From NCBI GenBank assembly GCA_951799445.1, contig OX637297.1, positions 1,302,001 through 1,366,000 of the forward strand: a DNA stretch of 64,000 nucleotides. The letters are read 5' to 3'. The notes under the pieces are model-generated. The model was not told the DNA's origin. It was given only the letters and a program-made list of their open reading frames with translations, and did no database searches. This document shows positions 21,651 through 35,749 of this stretch, piece by piece. Numbering within the stretch: position 1 is the first letter of the stretch; each line of letters begins with the position of its first letter. The position numbers and the translations under genes are program-made. This DNA comes from Pseudisothecium myosuroides. Its lineage: Eukaryota; Streptophyta; Bryopsida; Hypnales; Lembophyllaceae.

Positions 21651-24600
21651 CCATCCATGTTGTCGGCAATGTCATGAGTTCCATCACTTCCATGGAGGTG
21701 AAATCCTTCACGTGAACTACCCATCATGTACGTGTTCAATGTAACGAGTTTTCTATGCACGTGCTAGAGAGGTCGAAATGAAACACAGTCGTTACAGCAG
21801 GCCTTGCTGTTGTGAACATTTCATAAAACGTGTTGCAATCACTGATACTATACAATTGTTTCTTTTTCCACTGTAATGGTTCAATGCACTGCCAGTGATG
21901 CCATCAGCTTCAACAGACATACATTTAGAAGAACATTGCCAGCGCAAGCATGAAACAAAGAAGAAGACGTTGCACTCCATATGATTGAGAAAAACACATG
22001 TTTCTAACATTGTGTACATTGACATATGGAACTGTTCAATTCAATGTTCCCATGGACAAAACACATTTCACATACTCTTCAACTGGACATGGCAATACAC
22101 ATCATGTTAGACGGCTTTGTCAGCATTGCTCCGTGTACGCATGTTTCCCTGCGTGTTCAATTCTGGAAAAAGCCATGCATACTTGCATAGCTTTCCACGC
22201 TCATGTTTGCGCTGCTCTAAACGTACGCACCTCTATTCAAAGCCGCAAAAACTATCTTTTGCAAGCATCCCCTGCAATGAACCTTCAATTCTTGATTCCG
22301 TTAATGCTAAGATGCTTTAGCATACATGTACAAGCCTACTTGCACTAGCCAACCAATTACCTGCTTTGCACAACGACAAAGTTCTACGTAGAATTGTAAT
22401 CACTCAGAGAATGTGGATATTGCTATATAGTAATTAACGTGCTTACTTTGCACTTTCCCATTAAGAAATCTTGAGTTCCAAACACTATACTGCAGCTAGT
22501 TGGAAAGCAAAAGTAGTAATGGCATGTATAATTGCGTCCAACACCTTCGTGGAACAAAATTACTTACTAACACTTTAAAGCTTCCAAACATAGAACCTGT
22601 CTATACAGGTCGTAGCTTCTTCATTCAGAACAACGGAAATATCAGTGTGGTGAGGTTTGCAAAGCGGCCAACCCTAAACTAGGACATCATATTCTTCTAT
22701 GCCTACATATGAGTAACAACATCACCTTAGAGATGGCGGACTGCATATATGACCACCTAGTCAATGATGTCCTACAAGCGTTTTTGCGCAATTGTCCTCC
22801 TCCGCCAGCGTTGTTGCAGTGGCTACTTTTCAAATTTCAAGTGTGCACCTTCCATTGATAAAATTTTCCCATTCCTGTTCCTCCTTTGAAGTCACTGGAG
22901 AGCAAACTATTGCTTCCACTGCAATTTGACAATTGGTGCAATGACAACACAATGCCTTCAAGCCCAATTTTCAAGGGACTTACATGCTTGATGGATCATG
23001 GGAGGCTTCATAGCCCTCTGTGTAATTTCCACTTGTTGAGCAACTTCTTGTACATTTAGAAGCACAGAACAATCAAAAACTGAGAACTTTAGAAAATTTG
23101 TCGTCCACTTTCCAGTATTGCACTGCTACTTCTGCACACCTCTCCTTCAGGAAGGAGGAGGTTCCCGAAATCCCCCCCTCACGATTTAGGTATTGTAGAA
23201 GCTGCTACATATACAAAGGCACAAGTTGTCGACCTCCAATGTTTCAACAAGAGTCTCTAAAATGTCTTTCTCTATGTGCAACGGTGACATCGTAGCCAAA
23301 GCGAGTGGTTTGAACATCATGGACTCCAGAAACAGCATTTCAAAGACTCCTTCATGGGCTCCCCAAAACTTCTAATGCTACTCCACAAAGCCTGCAGATT
23401 TCTTCCCCCACATTGCCTGCTTGCACAATACACATTAAGCACCATCTCAACAGAATTGTGAACCACCATCACACTGAATTCTTAAAGCCCTTTTTGTTCA
23501 TGCTTTCTAGCCTTCATTCCTGAAATAACCTGCCAATAAATAGAATTCTTCAATGTATGTATGATAAAACACAGAGAAGGCACTTGTCCCATGGACCTTC
23601 CGTCAAAGGCCTTCACCTCCAATTCACTTGGCATGTTCAATAACCTCCTTGTACGCATGATGTGCTTCTGTTGCAAATGACTTCTTTCGCAAGGGAAAAT
23701 CCAATTTTAGGGATTCCTTCAAACACTTCGTCTTTTGTAGTTTCCAATGGCAAAATGAGCAACATGGACCTTAGCTAACAGCGCACATGACAACCTGCAC
23801 ATCCAATAGAGCCGTCAACATGAGTTGCGCAATACAATGTGCTGAACGGATTGTCTGCATAAAAGGACAGTAGTGTTGGAGCTCTCTAAGCGGGCCACTC
23901 ATTCACCGCATGAAGAACTACATCAAATGAGTGCATGGCTTTGCCAATAAGTACTGGAGATGCTCACTAATTATGTCAGCTAATGCACTTGACTTGCACT
24001 TGCTTTGTTTCTCAGCCTGGCCTTACCTGCTATAGACTGAATGTATCAAAATGTTGTCTTCTTCAACTAAACGTTCATATACTTCCGTTTACCACATAAT
24101 TGTTTTCATGTACATGATCTTAAATTCATTGCCCTGTCAACTGAAGCTACTATCTATCTTAAGTACACACTATAGAGCACTTTCTTACAAAAGCGCAGCA
24201 CAAATTGAAAAAAGGGGGGAAGATGAAGTTCAAAATTGTAATTGCTCAAAAGGTCCATCACCCTTTTAAGAATTTGCACAAACGTGGACCTTGCTATGCT
24301 GAAAGTACCACTAGCGATTTTAGATAGATGCAATTCTGCACACCGCTTCTTCTTCCAGAAGCCTGTCACAACGGAATTAAGAAGTGTCAAATACATCTAC
24401 GTCCCTTAGATCATGAAGACTCAACAGTTGTAGAGGGAGGTCAATCTTAAGACGGAGTTGCTTGCTTCTTGCATGTTACAAGAACGTCTTTCAGTGGACG
24501 AACGACAAGATTGGGAAGCGCACATTCTTTCCAGAGGAACAACACAAGAGAACTCCATCATTCATGTCGACCTTAGTTTTCTTCAAAAGGCCTCATTCTG

Positions 24601-27220
24601 ACCACATCTGACTATGTCAATGTTCTAGACAAATGTGACGCTTAATACAAGAAAACCAATGTTGGGGACCTTCAATAATGACTACAAGAAAGAGAACTGT
24701 TAAAGGACAAATGGTGCACACAAGCAGCAGTGTTGAACAACAACAAAGTCAGTTGTGCTCTTTTAACTTTTGCAGTATCTCTGCCATTCCTTCAAGCACT
24801 CTCAGAGCACATGAATGGTACTTACCTTGATTGAATGGGACACCAGGCACTGACATTCCATAAATTTAATGGGTTCTTACCAACAACTTGCTCGCTCCCG
24901 AATACTCTTTTCTGGAAAAAATACTTTCTCTACTACTTGAATCCCTGAATACCCAATGCTGGAAATTTTGACATAGACATTCTCGTCTATCTCGTAATTT
25001 CCATATCCTCTTTGAGGTTGACATCAACAATATTGGAGCCACCTTCAAGTCAATAGTACGCTCACTTCCTCTCATGTACTAACTTTACTTGATCAACAAC
25101 TAAGGAACCACTAACTGCCACTACTCATGCCCCAGTCTTCAACAGGGACACCAAGTGATTGACGTAGGGTTCTCTGGACAAAATGGTAAGGAACTCTGGA
25201 AAGCGGCATACTTTGTCAAAAGCTCGCCACTCCAATTTCTGCTACGGCTGTGAATTGGTAGAAATCAAAGGTACCATCTCCTTTTAGCCTACTTTTTTGC
25301 AATGAGCACTTGCAAGACAATTTACAAAACATGTTATCATGTCTTGTTTCAAGATCATATCTACAAACATTTGTGCAGAGCAGCAACTTCACCACAAGAA
25401 AGAGAATACGATAGCTGCAGCGCTTTCCCCTGGAATTGGTGGTGCACAACTTTCATGCTTGTTTTATTCATCACAGCCGTTTAATATGTTCATGTCATGA
25501 ACTCCTCATTATTGGAAGTGTATGACCGTCCTTCATTCACTACACAATACTAAGAAGGTTTTAGAAACCGTCAGCCATAAACTTCCTCAAACTCAAGAAT
25601 TTGCAAACCAATCTACAATTCTGCACTTTCGCAACTTGCAAAAGAAAAGCTACAGACCATCCTCGACTTCTAGGAAAAAAAAAAACTCCGTAGCTGGTCC
25701 AGTATAAATAACAGAGTGATCACCTGCACATGCTAAGACAACTGCCTCAACAACCTCCTCTCACTCATATGGACATGACCATGCTCCCTTGCCTGAACAT
25801 TTCCCCTACAATGACATTGCTCACAATATTGTTCTATATAAAAAAGAAAATGAATCCCGAATCCAAAATCCCCACTTTGCGGAAACTATGGCTTCTAAAG
25901 AAGTCTCCAAACAATGAGTACCGGTCCCATAGACTACCTACATAGTAGTCTCCACTTCGGAATATCCGCTTTCATTTATTTTTGCAGCAAATTCAGTCAA
26001 GTGACGCAGGGGGGTGCTTAAAGGTCATCGGCATGCGACGTGGAGGCTTGAAGACGTTGTCGATGTTGCACCCTGTCATGTACAACGTAGAAGCCCTACT
26101 ACGACCCTTTCAGCGTTCAAAGCATTGCGACTGTCTTTCCTATAAACAATGCCTACATGTCACGACTTACCTTCTCTCGTTGTCATCAACAATGTCCCAG
26201 GGGATAGTGACAGGGTAGACTCCATTCTAAAAACCAGACCTTGCAAATGATTATTGAATGGTCAATGAAGTACAACACTTATTAACTGCAACCACGTCGC
26301 ATCTGCATTCCCAATGAAGGAAGACCTCCAAGTACTTACTTGAACTTCTAAATTTTTTTTATTTGGGCTTCTCAACACTTGATTGTAATACAAAAGAAGT
26401 AGTAGGACTAAAATTGACAGAAATGCTTTCACTTGTTCGCTTGCAAACTTCAATTTCCACATAAAGTTTACATGGAATTGCTTGACTTCAAATGGGAACT
26501 TCTGTTATAATTTGTGACATGTGCTTCTATTATAATTTCAATCCAATAGGTGCATGAACGTATAAATTAGAAACAAGTCTACATCATTTAATATATTCAC
26601 TTCGGCATTTTGTAAGAAATGGGAGTACTTACCCTATTGCATTATATTTGATGCCCACTGAAAAGAGACAAAAGAAAGGAGCGTACCCGGAACCTTGGCA
26701 CCTGCTACTTACCGGCTGGACAACAAGCGCTTCCTAGGAGTGCAGTTCTCCTTTCTATTAAGAAGTGGTCCTGTCATTGAAGTTACACTTGCCAAGTACA
26801 TAGCAAGCAAACCATCATGAAGAGAATTTTCTGATTTTGGAGCGGGCAAACAGCTCTAGTTCTTACTTGTACACCACATCTTATTTTCTTAGTATGGAGC
26901 TTCTCTGTGGACTCCTATGTTGAGCATCACAACAAGGACTGTCCTTCACAAGTGCACAGCCTTGCCGATTTAGGATTCACCTTCTCACCTTCCTCAATGC
27001 CTTGCAAGAAGTCGTCCTGCCTTTAGCAATAGCAACGTATGTTGAAGAGAAATTTTTTGTCGCCATGCAGCGGTTCAGAACTCATATTGTAGGAATGTAC
27101 TGCATATACAAATTGGAATGATGTCTTCTCTCAATATAGAAGTTTTGTTTTGCTCATGCAGTAAGTATGGAAACAATGACAAACAATGCGCTTAACAAAC
27201 ACACCTCATTCTAACCTCAC
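21651..27220. other. Long stretch without a recognisable gene
   Basis: All frames are short on both strands and none matches a family I know. The plus strand is C- and A-rich with frequent CAACAA/CTTCA words. No terminal repeats, RNA gene or CACTA-type ends were noticed. It may be old, decayed insertion sequence. Confidence 0.45.
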
Positions 27221-30200
27221 CTAATACTCATGATACACCGACGGCATGGCATTGCACTTACTGACAACGTAGTAGTCCTTCAGGTGGTGTGTGCTCTGCA
27301 CTAGAAAATCAGGTTCCTTGACATACCCAGCATATATGCAGACGGATCCTTGCGTACCAAACAATTCCTGTCGTTGGTCACATGCACTGACAACCATGAT
27401 TGCCTCAAAGGAAAATAGCCGTGGAAAACAATTCATACGTATTCTTGGCCCCATATTCCTTTCATTGCCACCACTCCAATTTTCGACAACAAACAACAAT
27501 CTTGGCCCATTTCATTTTCCATGTCAACAATAAAGTCATAGAATGCCCATTGTATATGTACAAAAATACAAACAAGCCGGAGCCTTAGTTTTATAGCAGC
27601 ACATACCCAAAACATTGTGCAGAACAATGGCATACAAAAATCATCAAAATTGCAATAGCAATTCAAGCGTTCAAGTTTTTGCTAACCTTCACAAACGACT
27701 ACCGGACTACGGGAAACCCTTAACATCAACACATGCATTGAATTGAGACTACACAGACGTCCGTAAGTGGATGGTCATTGTAGTCCTTACATGACCGGTA
27801 TATTGAAACGTAATTGAACAACTACTGTATAACTATCAACATCTTGCCATGCCGGAAACAAAGACAAACAAAGGCTGATATGTACACAAACTTCTTCAAC
27901 ATCAGATAACCATCCTTGCAGCTCATAGTTCCTCTGGTCGACACCTCCTTTGACAATATGCACACGCCATGGAACAACAACATGCTCTCTTCATTTCTTC
28001 TTCAACGAATCACCTTGCTTGCCCAATGTTCCCTGCATTTAAAAAATTCAGACCTCACCATAGTAAAATATTCCCTGGCACATATCACATAAGCCTACTG
28101 CAATTATCATCTATTTAATTTGGACGTCTTCTATGTCGTACCAGAACTGCTGAACAACACAGGTTTTGGAGTCCACTATACAATAACATTGACTAAAGAG
28201 ATGATGAAAACGTTATAGGATACGAACCTTGCCGACTACATCCAATACTTTCAATGAAGAAGCTACCTTGGATGCACTTGACTTTGAAGCCTTCACTGAT
28301 GCTCCCAACTTTGTAGGAATGCCCTTGCTCTGGGTCCTGACAGTGCACCTTAGTTGTAGTGGAAACTCCCCGACGAGTTGCACAGGGACATCTACTTGCA
28401 ATTGCAAAGAAATGTCAATTCCTAAAGAGACAAACATCTGCCACGCTAATCAACACTTACCCGTCCCTTCCCAGTTCCTGAGAAACATACAGAAACGTCA
28501 AACTCTCTTGCACCTTGGGGCTATACACCTGATGCCCCGCACATGGATTACAACATCAGCAATTAACAACTCCAAATGCACAACTACTACGAACTTCTTG
28601 TATAATACTCCCCCGCATTAGACTGACATGTATTAGACGTTAAGTTGTTCTCTCGGCAGACGGCTCCTGCCATGTCTTCTTCAGACATGACATTCACTGA
28701 TGGCGTTAACCTGCATGTTGCCTTCAACGGACGGGTGGATCAATATTCAGCACTTTTCCATACCCATTCCCAGAAATGGCATGGAATCATTGTGGTACTT
28801 CCGTAAGTCCTACACAAGAATTTGCTAACCTCAGCGGGCACTATGTTCTCTCCAACGGTGACTCCTGCATTTTCTTTGTCACTGGCGACTTTGTCCTGTA
28901 ACGACGCATACACATCCACCTCTTGTATAACATTTTGATCAATATTTTCATCAACGACGACGTCCAAAGACTGCAGCGCTTTCTTTAGTGACTTTTGAGC
29001 AGGGGCTTCTGCACTTGCCGCCACTACCTCAGTTCCAGAGGCACATATGACCTCCTCGGCCAAAGCTTGTACTCTGGCGGTGTTGTCAAAGGCGAGCATT
29101 TGCTCCTGCATTTCCTCCTCTTCAACAGAGTGGAAGGCAGCCTCCAAATCTTTTGAGGTAGACTTCATCAAGTCAGTTCCCACAATTGGGTCAGTGTTCT
29201 CAGTCTGTATAAATGCTCCATTGCCCGGACCCGCTGAGATGTCCTTGGTTTTAGTGGCCCTTCCAGTGAGCAAGTCTCCCAGCAAATCCTCGATGCGCTG
29301 CTGCGAAGATTCCATTGTCGCTTCAAGATGCGCAATGCTGTCCTCCATGCCCTTCATGCACCCACAAACTGCGTCAATCTTTTGGCCTTGCTCGAAAGTT
29401 GCATTGCGCTTCTCTATTTCTTGTCAAATAAACTCCTCAGCAACAACAGCATCCACCTCCGCTAGAAATGGAGGCCGATTTTTCTTCAAAGTCTACACAA
29501 CGAGTAAGCTTAGAAGTCATTTCAGCAGTTATAGGCTGCCACATATATAGAAGGGCCACATGACTCCAATTTTTTTGACACTAATTACGTACTAGCATTG
29601 CAAAGATAAGAGACGGCCGGCACTTTGAACGTTATGAACAACAACGAGAGATGAAAGCCTGACAACCACGCTCACCAAGTGCACTAGCACACTCCTCTCG
29701 ATTGCCTGCAGCTGTGATGCTTTTGATCCCTTCCCTTTGGAGATGGAGCGCATGTGCACCGACTTCAACTTTGATTCCTCAGTCTTCCGTCTCGCTACTA
29801 GAATATTCCATTGCTCAAGGTCCAACTCCATTGGTTTCCATTTTCCGGCATCGATGAGTTGATTGACCTTCCATCGAGCGTGAATCAAGGCCTTTATGAT
29901 GAGTGGCCTCAACCACCACTCACTAATCACCATTGCATCCCCATGAATTGCCCATCCTGCCAGAGAAAAAGAAAATGTCACAATAGGAAAATGTGCAAAA
30001 AAGAGGCGTCTCCAAGGTGTCGACCTCATTATTGTATGTTCCAATCTTCTTGAACAACAAAACGGTTGCAAGCAATGCATGGAGGATATTCTGAACTGCT
30101 GAGTCTTCTACAGCCCGTCCACTTGTCAGTATGCACGTTTCCAAAATGCATCTTCCACTACGATTGCATGTTCTCATGAACATGCCACAGAACGTCTATG

Positions 30201-31178
30201 ACACCAGCGCCAAAGAAAATAAAGGATGAAATAAAGTCAGAGTGGTACACATGCACTTCCTGTCATTGGATAACAATGACTTTGCAATTCTCAAATCAAT
30301 TGAATTAGCACCCACATACCTGAGTACAGTCTTTTGAAAAAACGGCAGCGCTCTGTTTTATGTTGTTGATCCCATCCCGCTGTCAGATCCAGGCTTGCAA
30401 CAAATAACCTCACGTCATCTTGCAAGCTCTTCAGCATGTTCTCGAACGGCTGACCTACTTCATCTACCTCGATAGGCTTCTTCATAAAATCATAATTTTC
30501 TAAACTTCAACATGCACATCCTCAACATATCAATAGTTCATTGTTTTGGGACTCCATCTCATCTCATGAAATTAAAACTGAAATGATGCTTGCTGCTTTG
30601 TTCAAATGTTAGTTGAGACCGCCACATACACGTGCCTTTTTCACGACCATCCACTCATTGTATCCTACAGCATCCACATGTGCTAGACGTTGTTCTGCAT
30701 AACGAGTATGAAAAAATTGACAACAAGAATGACATGGATCACCTATTGTCACACATGCCCTCCAACATATTAGAGGCTTACGATATATACCTGTCGTCTT
30801 CTTCCATATCTTCTTGTTTGTCCTTGCGTGACATAGCATGAGCAGTTTCTGAGGAAGACTGCTCTTGTACTTGCCTAGTTCTGCGCCTCTTCATGGGCGG
30901 CAAGGATGACGACTCCTTTGCCTTGCCCTTTCCTTTTGCCAAGTTGGAGGTCCATTTCTCTTCCTGTTGTTCACTCCTGATCTCCCCCAATAGGCAAATC
31001 TGAGTCTACTTCCCGCTCTATTGTCTTGCATCCGCTTCATCACTGATTTCTTCAGGATGACCACGGGAGGTCGGCATGGTGCATTTTGTATTGGTAGTTT
31101 GCCGAGGTGCCATTCTTTGTTGTGGATGATTCCACCGCACAAAGTCTTCTCCAGCAACCTGTGTTCAACACCATTCAT
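27221..31178 (-). CDS. Possible multi-exon gene of unknown function
   Basis: Several minus-strand frames have protein-like composition and could be exons read from right to left. 31178-30891 starts MNGVEHRLLEKTLCGGIIH and later carries PPVVILKKSVMKRMQ. 30990-30778 has a basic KGKGKAKESS stretch. 30485-30291 holds PFENMLKSLQDDVRLFVASL. 30080-29592 contains GWAIHGDAMVISEWWLRPLI, IDAGKWKPMELDLEQWNILV and KTEESKLKSVHMRSISKGKG. 29357-28740 is acidic and coiled-coil (MEDSIAHLEATMESSQQRIE). Possible tail exons lie near 28437-28213 and 27499-27221. The 30080 block is loosely reminiscent of the plant Ptta/En-Spm transposon protein domain (weak resemblance only). Splice joints were not established; this may be a decayed transposon gene. 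Confidence 0.3.
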
Positions 31179-31354
31179 AAGTTAGTACTCAAGAACCTCT
31201 CCTGTTTCATACGCACAAAAAAACCCATGCAAATAGAAATTTTTAGTGTCCTCATTGACACATGGAAAGTAAATGCTGGCTCCAAAATCAAAAGCACTAG
31301 TCTCCGACGCAATAACATGGAATCTAGATTGGGGACATTGCTAGTCAGACACAA

Positions 31355-31715
31355 GCAAACTAATGCAATTTTTCATGCAGTGAAGCATCACTTTTTCCAG
31401 CATCACAAGAAGTATTGCTCATTTACAAGCAATATACAACAATTTCTCATCCTATTGACCATCACTTTTTCCAACATCACAGGAAATAGTGAAATACTGC
31501 TTAGACACAAGCAAACTATAGCAATTTCTCATGCTTTGAAGCGTCACTTCTTCCAACATCACAGGACTTATTCCTCATACACAAGCAGCCTATAGTAATT
31601 GCGGATGCTGTCGGCCGTCACTTTTTCCAGCATCATAAGATGTACTGCTTAGACACAAGCAAGTTACAGCTATTTCTCATGCTGTCGACGCTCACTTTTT
31701 CCAACAACAAGAGAA
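31355..31715. repeat. Minisatellite of ~76-bp units, 5 copies
   Basis: Units contain CACTTTTTCCA(G/A)CATCAC, then a CTTAGACACAAGCAA(A/G)-like part and GCAATTTCTCATGCTTTGAAG. The CACTTTTTCC part recurs at about 31388, 31463, 31546, 31618 and 31691. Confidence 0.75.
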
Positions 31716-33712
31716 ATTCAGGGTCAACAACAACATCTGCAAGTTTGCACATCATGAAAATCAATGCACTATCTTATTGACTACAGCTATGGCTTCAGGT
31801 CTAACGCAAGGCACTTGCAGTGCTCAAGAAACCACTATATATCGAGCTGCATAATTCGCACACATGCAGACTCCCTGCGCTATTGCAATGTTAGTTTACT
31901 ACAACACCTTTGTATAGCAATCCTACCAGCACTATGGTTTATGGACATCCGAGACAATTCCCTGTGACAAACACACGGTTGTGGACTCATCCGATCGTGG
32001 CGACTAACAATATAACTTAATCCCAAACAAATCGCAAAGAAACATGCAGTCTAAGGAACAAGCTTAGAAACTCATACAACTGTACAAGTGAGCAAAAATA
32101 AAACAAAGTCAATCAAAGAGCATCATACAACTGTACAACTGAGTAGAAATAAAACAAAGACACTCACAGAGTAGAAACTACTACAATGCAATGTCTAAGC
32201 GCGGTGATGGTGTAACTACAAGACTGTATGCTGTAAATGAATCACCTTCATTGTGCAGGTGCGTTCATGATCAGAGGAACAACACTTATATGAACCTGGC
32301 CCTCAGTCATTGGCCATAGCAGCAATAGGAGGACAATTACCTACGCCCGACAAAGAGAAGGCTATGTCCACGATGCCCTAGCCTTCTTAGTGTTCCAACG
32401 CCTAGACCTACAACAAGGGCAGCGCACTTAAATGCAGAAATCTGTCGCCAAATATGAATGCGTGCATACAGTGGAAAACTAAAGTAGGCTTATAGACAAT
32501 TGCAAGCGACTAGCTGCATGCAAAGGTTATAGATTTAGCTAGTTGAAAAATAACTTATCCTAGAAACGGCAATTTCTTTGGCAATCATTGCTAAAAAAAT
32601 CAGCGGAGCTTGTTTTTTATTCATCAATTAGCAGCTCCATCTCAGTTTAGTGAGAGCTAGCGACCGCTCCGCCCTCCTCTTCATCGTGGAAATTGCACGG
32701 ATGGACTACAGTCGGTCCACAAAGTTGTCAAGAATACAGAGAGTAGTGTCGAAGATCCCTGAATCAAACTCCATCTCTTTCGGTAAAGTGCTTCTCAACC
32801 ATTCAATTTCAGGTTCATGATAGAATTGAGCAACGACAACCCTAATCAATTGCGACTAATTGCATCCACCAACTAGAACGTCATAACTAGGATTCCCTAT
32901 AACAAGCAAGTATGCTTGTTGCTGCATGTCAATGTGTACTGGCTGGAAGCTTCACAAGTGCAAATCAATAGAATAGTGACCGAGACAGCACGACCAAATC
33001 AACAAAATTCTGTTAGAGTTCCTGCGTTTTCTACTAGTGGGCATGTGGTTTTCCAAGCCAAACATCTTGTACAATCGTTGGTGGAATGGGACCTTGTATT
33101 GCGCGCACCTTGTGAGAACCTATAGAACAAGATTGGAGGGATTTCAAGTAGAATTAGAAGTTAGAAATCCATTCTTGGTAATTTTTTTCGGTTCTATAAG
33201 TTAGAAATAGAGAAATTACTGGGTTTATGGATTAGCAAAACATAGGATACCTTAGTATGATAAAATGGTTAAGGAGCCACAGAAATTCAAATTTCCATCC
33301 TAATCGGAATCTAGGATAGTAGTTTAGCAGGATCCCAAAACTCTCGATGATATTGGAAACAGAATCGGAATCTAATCGGAAGATAATGGACACCAACGGA
33401 AGTAAGAAAGAAATGTTGAACAAATAGAAAATCCACTATAATCCAGTAACGGTAAACTTAACGGCTACAAACCGGAACAGGAAAACTGAGTGGAGGCCTT
33501 CTCTTATCTCCTTCATTTTTCTACCTAGATCCCATTGAGTTTTAGAAGTTGTTGTGTGTGTTTCTGGTTTGGCAAAGGAATTCTGAACGTTTGAGTATCC
33601 GGTCTTGAAAGTACGGATAGGCAATAGGAAGTTTTTTGAGCAAGAGTTTTAGAATTTTGAGTGTGTTTTTTGGACTGGAGAAAGGATTACTCAAGGGATA
33701 TCTCGGAGTGCT
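31716..33712. other. No gene recognised
   Basis: Only short frames. A small internal repeat, CATACAACTGTACAA(G/C)TGAG, occurs twice near 32071 and 32125. Nothing else was seen. Confidence 0.45.
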
Positions 33713-34370
33713 TTGAGAGCGATGGTGAAGGAAGAGCTAAAGGAGGATCCGCATTCGATTAACCTTTGGTCAATAGTCCCTGGTTTGCCAAAGGGGAAGA
33801 AGGAGCAGGCGCACTTGGAGGAGGACTTGCGCCAAATCAGTTGGGTGATCGCACGCTACGATCGCCCCCTGGCCCGATATACAAACATTTATGCACAGTA
33901 CAAACTATATGACATTTGGTACGCCTCGTATTCCGGCAAGTTTTCCGGTACTCTGACAAAGGTCCCGTGAACTCGAGCGCTTCAGGTAGTCACCTGGATG
34001 CTTCGATGCTTTTTGAGTTTACAATTTTCTTGTGAAGGTTTACAATGGCGAATAGAAGACTTAGAGAGCGACGTGCTGGATTCAAGAGGAAGGGACCTTG
34101 TGGAAGGGCGGAGGATCACAATGCGGTGAGGGAGGGTCTGAGAGACGGGGAAGCAGAGAGGCAACATCGATGTCGTTAGTTGGTGAGGGAGAAAAAAGCA
34201 GCAACTTGTTTGCTTTTTGTGTAGGATGAGGAATTGGAGGTAGGAAGGGAGATGTCTCCACAAGAGCAATTGTTTATTTTGTCCAAAATTGTGGATTTCT
34301 TCATTTCAAAGATGCAAGGTTGTCCGGAGGCATCTTCTAGGCTGAAGATTATAGGTCTTTTTTGTTTTGT
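33713..34370 (+). pseudogene. Truncated duplicate of the transposase 5' end
   Basis: 33860-34340 is a direct duplicate of about 37255-37720. It contains an 85-codon frame (33713-33970, with YDIWYASYSGKFSGTLTK) and, from an ATG at 34046, MANRRLRERRAGFKRKGPCG, which aligns with the start of the transposase coding region at about 37439. A TAG after ERQHRCR and further changes break it, and similarity ends after the QGCPEASSRLKI motif. The ATG GCG AAT start seen here is disrupted by a 2-base loss in the longer copy, so this fragment may preserve the original start. Confidence 0.6.
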
Positions 34371-34980
34371 GTATTCCAATTGTTGTCATTTGAATACGTT
34401 TTCCAAAGCGAAAGAAAATTTTAGAGTCTAATTCTTGGTTTCAAAGAAGTCAGTGTACTACCTGCAAGTGTGAGATTTTAGGCATTTCAAGAAAGTTGTA
34501 TATGTTAAACCAAATCACTTAACTAGAAAAAAATGCAAGATCAATAGACAATGACATTACAATAGAGCAAACAAGTGAGCATTCACCACTGCTTCTTAAC
34601 CAGTACAAAACGTATTTAAAAGTACGTGTTTGTACCGCGGTTTGTACTTGTAGTTGTACACAATATCCACCTTCTTTGTACAATGAGTGTTAACAGAGAA
34701 GTACTCACTTGCCTTTTTGAATCTTCATGTGCATTTGTTTAGTTTTTAAGCATGACTACTAAACTTAAAACTCACATCGGCACACTTGAAATGCATTATA
34801 GTCATCGGCACACTTGAAACCCATGATAGTTATTTGAAGTTTTACAAAGTTGTACTATGTTCTCCCATGAATGACAATGATTAGAAATTACTGGACCTAC
34901 TCTACGTAGTAGGCATCATCCTCAAATGAAATTAAAATGACTAGTATTATAAACATCAATTATCTTTGCACATTCATCGT
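34345..34980. repeat. Dispersed segment shared with 36045-36200 and 41190-41800
   Basis: The words TTCTTGGTTTCAAAGAAGTC(A/G)GTGTAC and TATATGTT(A/G)AACCAAATCAC (34430-34530) recur near 36100-36180, and the first again near 41278. The following part (CATCGGCACACTT, GTAGTAGGCATCATC; 34770-34925) recurs at 41590-41755. It is the sequence immediately upstream of both B3 genes, so a block holding the B3 gene was duplicated. Confidence 0.7.
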
Positions 34981-35113
34981 TTGTAGAGGCTCTCAACCTG
35001 TAGTGGAGCCGCTGCAGGCTATTTTTACTTCTTCCCGCCGCTCGCATTCCCCTTTGCCATTGTTTGGTGCCCACTTTTACTTCCTCATTGTTTGGTGCCC
35101 GCTCGAGTCTGCC

Positions 35114-35749
35114 ATGGATGCGCAGCCGGATGGAGTCGTGGCGCCTGCCCACGCGTTTGAGGGAACAACGCCGTGTGCAGGGGATGCTTTTCATAAGACC
35201 TTGAAGAAGGCGTCCCTCCGAATCATGGTAACTGCATTTGCAATTTCATTACTATTTTGAAGATTGTGTCTCTCAATGTAACAAGAATTGCTGGGTTTTA
35301 GGTGGGTTTTTTTTGGTTTCAAAGGGGCACATCTCTTATTCTTTTTAATTTGGTCGCAGAGGGTGCCCGCATGGTTCTTTCGGAAGTTTTGAGATGATTT
35401 TGAAGGAGAGGCTTACAAAGGATTTGTTAGACTTCGGTACATAGGGAAACTTTACTCTTTGTTTGTCAATGTGAAAATATCGTACACCAAGAGGCGACGA
35501 ATACAAGTTATGCTTACTCAAGGATGGAGATATTATTGTTGTTTCCATCGCATAGTTGTTGGCGACCGGGTCACATTTAGGCGCTTGGCTGCGGCTGAAT
35601 TTGAAGTTACTGTTCAAAGAAGTTCCACTGGCAGACAAGTTGGATTTCCGGTGGGTGGTGATACAGCCATTGAATCTGGGGAACCATCGTCTCCCTCTTT
35701 GAACCTAGCATATAAGCCACAAAGCATATGTTCACCAATACATAAATGA
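35114..35749 (+). pseudogene. B3-domain gene copy 1, nonsense-mutated
   Basis: Exon 1 is 35114-35227 (start MDAQPDGVVAPAHAF, end FHKTLKKASLRIM). The donor is ATG/GTAACTGC and the acceptor TGGTCGCAG at 35358-35359. Exon 2 from 35360 reads RVPAWFFRKF, then TGA at 35390-35392, then continues in frame as a B3 fold: KGFVRLRYIGKLYSLFVNVK, QVMLTQGWRYYCCFHRIVVG, DRVTFRRLAAAEFEVTVQR. It ends at 35749 with a longer tail than copy 2. B3 domains bind short DNA sites in plant transcription factors. Copy 2 has Gln-Glu where this copy has the stop. Splice sites are conserved, so the damage may be recent. Confidence 0.72.

Noticed and set aside
31355..31715. Direct repeats as a CRISPR-like array
   Set aside because: Units are diverged along their whole length with no conserved repeat/unique spacer division; it is a minisatellite in eukaryotic DNA.
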